A stretch of 63,474 nt of DNA, from positions 1 through 63,474 of the IMG/VR virus record IMGVR_UViG_3300031754_000004; one strand, given 5' to 3'. Positions 61,291 through 63,474 of the stretch are shown here, in pieces. The notes beneath the pieces are model-generated. The model was not told where the DNA came from and did not search any database. It saw nothing but the letters and a program-made list of their open reading frames with translations. This DNA comes from a virus. Numbering within the stretch: the first letter of the stretch is position 1; every line of letters begins with the position of its first letter. A program made the translations under genes and the position numbers.

Positions 61291-61455
61291 TTACTTGTCT
61301 TTCAAAGACGCCCAGTATGCAAAACCGAGTGGCAGACAAATCAATGATAACGCAATTATCATAATCCAATCACGATTGGAAATCGGTGTAGTAGCCCTAT
61401 CCTTCGGCCAATGCACGCTCGGTCGTAATTGGATGTTTACTTGTTTCGGCATCAT
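61291..61455 (-). CDS. Small membrane protein, leaderless start
   Basis: This 54-residue protein starts MMPKQVNIQLRPSVHWPKDR and ends with a membrane helix (IMIIALSLICLPLGFAYW). The ATG at 61455 is 6 nt after a TTGACA-17-GATATT promoter. It lies between two large virion genes. Confidence 0.55.
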   Translation of the reverse strand: MMPKQVNIQLRPSVHWPKDRATTPISNRDWIMIIALSLICLPLGFAYWASLKDK

Positions 61456-61461
61456 GGTTTT

Positions 61462-61490
61462 AATATCGTTCCACAGACCTGTTTTGTCAA
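61462..61490 (-). promoter_or_regulatory. Leaderless-type promoter before 61291-61455
   Basis: On the minus strand TTGACA (61490-61485), 17 bp, GATATT (61467-61462), then 6 nt to the ATG at 61455. The upstream stop codon lies 2 bp before the -35 box. Confidence 0.7.
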
Positions 61491-61492
61491 GT

Positions 61493-62905
61493 CTATTGTG
61501 CTGCCCCACCCTTGATATAGTGGTTGCCCTGTGCGTCCCGATAGGCCGTCCCCGCCGGCAACGAGTAATAATCGCCCATTGTCTTGACCAACGGCGCAAG
61601 GGAAGGCCCTCCGGCGGATGCCGGAGCCGCGCCGGCTGCCCCCTCGGTAGGGGGCGTCCATGACGGCTGTAAATCCCCGATGTCCTCGGTCGGCAGATGG
61701 TCTTTGGTAATTTTGGCTGCGTCATCAAGCTGGGCTTGCGCGCGCGTAAGCCATTGGTTCCAGACTTCCTTGGTCGAATCAAGTGACGGAATGGAGCCAG
61801 TAACCGCGTTGAATTCGTACAGGTTGCGGATGTTGTGAACCTGAGACATAATTTTCTGCTTCTGCGCGTTGAGCGCCATCTCAATTTCCTTCTGGCCGGT
61901 ATATTTTATGTTACCCAAGCCCAAAGCGGCGCGCGCTTCGGCAGACAATTTACCGACAACATCTCCTGACCCGACGCCGCGACCGATGAAGCCCGGCGTG
62001 TTGACCAGCTTGGAAATCTCATTCAACTGGTCGCGCTGCGGTTTGAGCACCTGCGTATAATCCGCCATTGCGGTGTCCCGTTCCTCCGGGTTATATCGCG
62101 CCGGTGCAGCGGCCACATCTCGTTGCAACGTGAAAAAGTCCTTCGGCGTTCCGTCAGCATTATAGCGCAGGTCGTTCGCATTCTTCTTGTCAATCTCCGC
62201 CGTCAGAGCTTTCCCTTGGTCAGTCGAGAACCAACGGTCGTTGAGCCGCTGCACAATCATGGAATGCAAAAAGTCATCCATTTTATCCTGCGATGCAGTC
62301 GCGGCTCCCTTTTGGTCGCCACTGATATTCCCGTACAACGTCCGTTCAATGGCGTCGTAATCAATCCCGGTCGGAGAGTTGGAGCTCTGCGGCAAGGTCT
62401 TGCCGGGAAGCAACTGGCCGTAAAAATCCCGGAGAGCAGTCTTGGTGCCGGTCGGGTCGAATTCCATTTCCTTCTGCGTCAGGGCCGCGTCCGGTAGCGC
62501 TGCCTTCGCTTTGGTCGCGCCCAAAGTTGCTTCCGATTCAGCTTGGTGGATGGCGGCGATGTCGGCGGATTGCTTGTACGGGACAAGTGCTTTAATCTCT
62601 GCCGCCGTCGCTGCTTGGGCCTGAGCGGTTGAGATGTCGGCTGCCGCCTGTTGCGGTTGCACAGATTTACGCAACTGGGCGGCCTGCACGTCTGCCGCGT
62701 TCACGGCGACATCTTTGGCGGTATCGCTGCCCTGTTTGACAAGCGACGCGATGTCGCTGGCGTTTACAAGGCCCTGTTGAAACGCGGTCTGTAAACGGTC
62801 GAGCGCCGGCGTCGGGCTATAGTCCGAAGGATTTACCCCGGACGGAAGTGGATTAACCGGCACTTGAATTGCCGGTGTTGACATTGGAGTTCCTTGAATA
62901 TCCAT
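61493..62905 (-). CDS. Internal virion protein, helical
   Basis: This 470-residue protein (MDIQGTPMSTPAIQVPVNPL) is Ala/Gln/Lys-rich and mainly helical, with VKQGSDTAKDVAVNAADVQA and IHQAESEATLGATKAKA. The C-terminus is Pro/Gly-rich (WTPPTEGAAGAAPASAGG). Size, composition and position before the polyvalent protein fit an internal core or ejection protein. No motif is diagnostic. Confidence 0.5.
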   Translation of the reverse strand: MDIQGTPMSTPAIQVPVNPLPSGVNPSDYSPTPALDRLQTAFQQGLVNASDIASLVKQGSDTAKDVAVNAADVQAAQLRKSVQPQQAAADISTAQAQAATAAEIKALVPYKQSADIAAIHQAESEATLGATKAKAALPDAALTQKEMEFDPTGTKTALRDFYGQLLPGKTLPQSSNSPTGIDYDAIERTLYGNISGDQKGAATASQDKMDDFLHSMIVQRLNDRWFSTDQGKALTAEIDKKNANDLRYNADGTPKDFFTLQRDVAAAPARYNPEERDTAMADYTQVLKPQRDQLNEISKLVNTPGFIGRGVGSGDVVGKLSAEARAALGLGNIKYTGQKEIEMALNAQKQKIMSQVHNIRNLYEFNAVTGSIPSLDSTKEVWNQWLTRAQAQLDDAAKITKDHLPTEDIGDLQPSWTPPTEGAAGAAPASAGGPSLAPLVKTMGDYYSLPAGTAYRDAQGNHYIKGGAAQ

Positions 62906-62910
62906 AAAAA

Positions 62911-63474
62911 TTAGCCTCCAATTCCTGTTGCCAGTGCCATTGATGCGGGGCCGAGTGTACTGGACGCACTACCCGTATTCCCAGTTGGATTGCTCGGAGT
63001 GAAAAGGTTGGAAAGCCACCCGCCTAAGCTGGCGGTGCCGCCGCTGCCCGTCGCATAACTGCCTGCCAAACCGCCAAGAATGCTGCTCGCCATCGTACCT
63101 GATGCTGCCGCACTTGACGCGGACACATTACCCTGAGCCAGCGCTTTCTGATTCATGGTCTGCGTATTCCCAACTGCTAGATTAGCAGCTTCACTTCCCG
63201 TGAGGCCGATGTTGGGTAAGGCAGCGCTCCCCATCCCGGCTGCGCCGGCTCCAACTGCGGCTTTTTGGGTATTCATATTGGTGCTTAATTGCATAAGTTC
63301 ATCCAACGCGGCTTGTTGTTGCGCCTCTAAACTTCCCGCACCGGCGGTCAAGCCTTCAGCCTGAGCTTGTCGTTGGGCCTGTAATTGCAACCCTGCCGAA
63401 CCAAGTAAAGTCCGGGTTCCGACACCAGTTGCACCTTCTCCGGCTACGCCGGTGCCAGCCGCGCCGCCGGCGGC
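62911..63474 (-). CDS. Virion-region protein, 5' end beyond the right edge
   Basis: The frame is open to the right edge; at least 187 residues are visible. It is Gly/Ala/Ser-rich with helical stretches (QAQRQAQAEGLTAGAGSLEA) and a Gly-rich centre (SILGGLAGSYATGSGGTASL). A TTG at 63390 could also start it, but the upstream frame looks coding. Probable small internal or core protein. Confidence 0.45.
   Translation of the reverse strand, partial: AAGGAAGTGVAGEGATGVGTRTLLGSAGLQLQAQRQAQAEGLTAGAGSLEAQQQAALDELMQLSTNMNTQKAAVGAGAAGMGSAALPNIGLTGSEAANLAVGNTQTMNQKALAQGNVSASSAAASGTMASSILGGLAGSYATGSGGTASLGGWLSNLFTPSNPTGNTGSASSTLGPASMALATGIGG

Overview
This window looks like one tailed-phage genome (podovirus-like, temperate) cut open at an arbitrary point. 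It carries portal, scaffold, major capsid, nozzle and adaptor genes, a terminase, a T7-type set of replication genes and a tyrosine integrase. There are no rRNA genes and no host housekeeping blocks. The host is not identified by any gene. A fibronectin-III lipoprotein and the general protein style resemble Verrucomicrobia-type bacteria, but that is inference only.

Layout. (1) Positions 30309 down to 1, minus strand: the late block. It starts with a candidate small terminase, a structured leader and lysis/peptidase genes. Next come sugar enzymes, the large terminase (with a 928-bp tandem duplication), proteases, endonucleases, portal, scaffold, capsid, two fibre-like proteins with collagen repeats, adaptor and nozzle. 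The nozzle gene runs off the left edge. (2) Positions 52200-63474, minus strand: integrase, then internal virion proteins including a 2305-residue polyvalent protein. The last gene runs off the right edge. If the molecule is circular or terminally redundant, blocks 1 and 2 are one late block in the normal podovirus order. (3) Positions 30570-52124, plus strand: the early/middle block. It holds many small ATGA-coupled genes, AP2-like proteins, a hexapeptide-repeat protein, an ATPase fragment, an initiator-type tRNA, nucleotide enzymes, SF2 helicase, PD-(D/E)XK nuclease, DNA polymerase A, primase-helicase, a sigma-70-like factor, RuvC and a phosphoesterase. A 50-bp inverted repeat separates blocks 1 and 3.

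Four things stand out. First, at least six transcription units share one cassette: TTGACA-like box, 16-17 bp, TATAAT-like box, then exactly 6 nt to an ATG/GTG. This implies leaderless mRNAs. The same genome encodes an initiator-type tRNA(Met) with a 1:72 mismatch and A11:U24. Second, two GPT-collagen virion proteins sit in a genome with a glycosyltransferase resembling the collagen (PLOD) glycosyltransferase domain, at least four more sugar transferases and an NDP-sugar epimerase, suggesting collagen-fibre glycosylation. Third, there are two unusual RNA candidates: a multi-helix leader before the late operon and a 56-nt CCA-ended tRNA-like minihelix. Fourth, the terminase gene has an exact tandem half-duplication that leaves an ATPase-only second copy.

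Functions are inferred by eye from motifs; no database search was run.
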